From: Chloroflexota bacterium | Lineage (GTDB): Bacteria > Chloroflexota > Limnocylindria > Limnocylindrales > CSP1-4 | Assembly: GCA_025355255.1 (NCBI GenBank) | Contig: JANYAA010000159.1 | Location: 1-6,900, forward strand | Length of the DNA stretch: 6,900 nucleotides | Reading direction: 5' to 3' | Shown: positions 5,764-6,900 of the stretch, in pieces | Layout: each line of letters opens with the position of its first letter | How positions within the stretch are numbered: position 1 is the first letter of the stretch | Notes under the pieces: model-generated | Seen by the model: the letters and a program-made list of their open reading frames with translations, nothing else | Databases searched by the model: none | What the model was told of the DNA's origin: nothing | Position numbers and translations under genes: made by a program

Positions 5764-5772
5764 CTGGCGGTC

Positions 5773-6900
5773 ATGCGCGTCGTCATCGGCACCGCCGGCC
5801 ACATCGACCATGGCAAGACCACGCTGCTGCGTGTCCTGACGGGCATCGACGCCGACCGCCTTCCCGAAGAGCAGCGGCGCGGCATGACCATCGACGTGGG
5901 CTATGCGCACGTGGCTCTTGCCGACGGCACGGAGCTGGACTTCGTGGACGTCCCAGGGCACGACCGGCTGGTGGGCAACATGCTGGTGGGCGCGGGCGAA
6001 ATTGACGCCGCGCTGCTGGTGGTGGCGGCCGATGACGGTCCAAGCCCTCAGACCCTCGAGCACCTTGAGCTGCTGGACGTCTTGGGCATCAGCGTTGGCG
6101 TGGCTGTGGTGACGAAGGCCGATGTGGCGGGCGCGGGGCGGGCCGCGGACGTGGCGCTGGAGGTGGAGCAGCTGCTGGCGCGCACGAGCCTTGCCGGGGC
6201 GCCCGTGGTGGTCACCGCGGCGACGACGGGCGAGGGACTTGATGCGCTTCGGGCTGCGCTGTCAGGTCTGGCCCGGCGGGTGGCCGCCAGACAGGCGGAT
6301 GGCGCCTCGATGCCGACGCTGGCCATCGACCGCGTCTTCGCCGTCCGTGGGCGTGGGACGGTGGTCACCGGGAGCCTCCGCGGTGGACGGGTTGCGGCGG
6401 GCTCGGTGCTGCGTCTGGTCCCTGCCGCCGGCGATGGGCGCGAGGTCCGGGTCCGCGAGGTGCAGATCCACGGGTTGCAGGTGGACGCGGCCGATGGCGG
6501 GCGAACCGCGCTGCTGCTGGCGGGCGTGGAGGCAGCTTCATTGCAGCGCGGCCAAGTACTCACGGCGGATCCGGTGATCACCGCGTCGTCACGCCTGCTC
6601 GTAGCGCTTCGGGCGCCCGCCGGGCTGTCCGTGCGCGCGCATTCACGCGGGTTGGTTGGGCCCGTCGTCCCCGCCGACCGCGAGCGGCTGCGCCTCCACC
6701 TCGGCACGGATCAGGCGGCCGCACTCGTGATCCGGGGTCCCCGCGAGGCGATCGACCTGCCCAATGGCTCCACGCTTGCAATCCTTCGTCTTGATGCGGC
6801 GGTTGCCGCCCGTCCCGGCGATCGGTTTGCGCTTCGGCGGCCGTCGCCGGGGTCTGCCGCCGGCGGGGGCTTGGTGCTGGATGCGCAGCCGCCCCGCGGG
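5773..6900 (+). CDS. selB: Selenocysteine-specific elongation factor SelB (3' end outside window)
   Basis: SelB is the GTPase that carries Sec-tRNA(Sec) to UGA codons marked by a SECIS hairpin. The frame is open to the window end, giving the first 376 residues; the C-terminal winged-helix domains that bind SECIS RNA lie mostly or wholly beyond it. The G domain has P-loop GHIDHGKT (9-16), switch I with RRGMTID (35-41), DVPGH (59-63) and TKAD (114-117). The [18 protein letters not shown] segment is SelB-specific in style and unlike EF-Tu. Residues near 180-265 are the EF-Tu-like domain 2 ([14 protein letters not shown]). Domain 3 ends in [22 protein letters not shown] (in two parts: 349-360 and 361-370), the SelB counterpart of the usual GDRFVLR...GGG pattern. 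ATG 5773 starts nine bases after the selA stop TAG. Only a weak GGCGG precedes it, which suggests translational coupling to selA. Confidence 0.96.
   Translation, partial: MRVVIGTAGHIDHGKTTLLRVLTGIDADRLPEEQRRGMTIDVGYAHVALADGTELDFVDVPGHDRLVGNMLVGAGEIDAALLVVAADDGPSPQTLEHLELLDVLGISVGVAVVTKADVAGAGRAADVALEVEQLLARTSLAGAPVVVTAATTGEGLDALRAALSGLARRVAARQADGASMPTLAIDRVFAVRGRGTVVTGSLRGGRVAAGSVLRLVPAAGDGREVRVREVQIHGLQVDAADGGRTALLLAGVEAASLQRGQVLTADPVITASSRLLVALRAPAGLSVRAHSRGLVGPVVPADRERLRLHLGTDQAAALVIRGPREAIDLPNGSTLAILRLDAAVAARPGDRFALRRPSPGSAAGGGLVLDAQPPRG

Noticed and set aside
1..6900. CRISPR arrays, insertion sequences, rRNA and phage genes
   Set aside because: No regularly spaced repeats, transposase or integrase motifs, rRNA-like sequence or phage proteins were seen.

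Overview
The window is strongly GC-rich, with G or C at most third codon positions, tightly packed genes and purine-rich Shine-Dalgarno sites. It is clearly bacterial: it carries a bacterial-type selenocysteine tRNA with encoded CCA, SelA and SelB. The composition and gene mix would fit Chloroflexota or an actinobacterium-like lineage, but the sequence alone does not settle the taxon.

Region 1 (1-2277) is a four-gene operon read rightwards with overlapping stop and start codons. It holds the C-terminal end of an HdrA-like iron-sulfur flavoprotein, a small winged-helix-like protein, a QmoC-type fusion (HdrC-like two-cluster ferredoxin domain joined to a NarI/HdrE-like haem b membrane domain), and a hemerythrin-like HHE protein. 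Together HdrA and QmoC look like a membrane-bound, quinone-interacting heterodisulfide-reductase-like electron-transfer complex. No HdrB (CCG-domain) gene is present in the visible part.

Region 2 (2278-2844) has a short spacer with a perfect 7-bp inverted repeat, then a PadR-family regulator. Only 34 bp separate that gene from the next feature.

Region 3 (2845-6900) is a selenocysteine-decoding locus. It contains selC (tRNA-Sec, anticodon UCA, 2845-2941), selA (4327-5763) and selB (5773 to beyond the window end). A leftward gene for a DAO-family FAD-dependent oxidoreductase (3150-4265) sits between selC and selA. selC and this gene converge on a GC-rich, gene-free stretch (2942-3149) with several inverted and direct repeats. 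The oxidoreductase and selA diverge from a 61-bp gap.

How they may work together: SelA makes Sec-tRNA(Sec) and SelB delivers it to UGA codons. The client selenoproteins are not visible here. HdrA proteins and their formate dehydrogenase or hydrogenase partners are known selenoprotein families, so the Hdr/Qmo operon next door, whose start is cut off, is a reasonable place to look; that link is inference. The most notable observations are the complete selC with an apparent G-G mismatch at acceptor pair 8, the split selC/selA-selB locus, and the Qmo-like operon with an embedded wHTH protein and a terminal hemerythrin.
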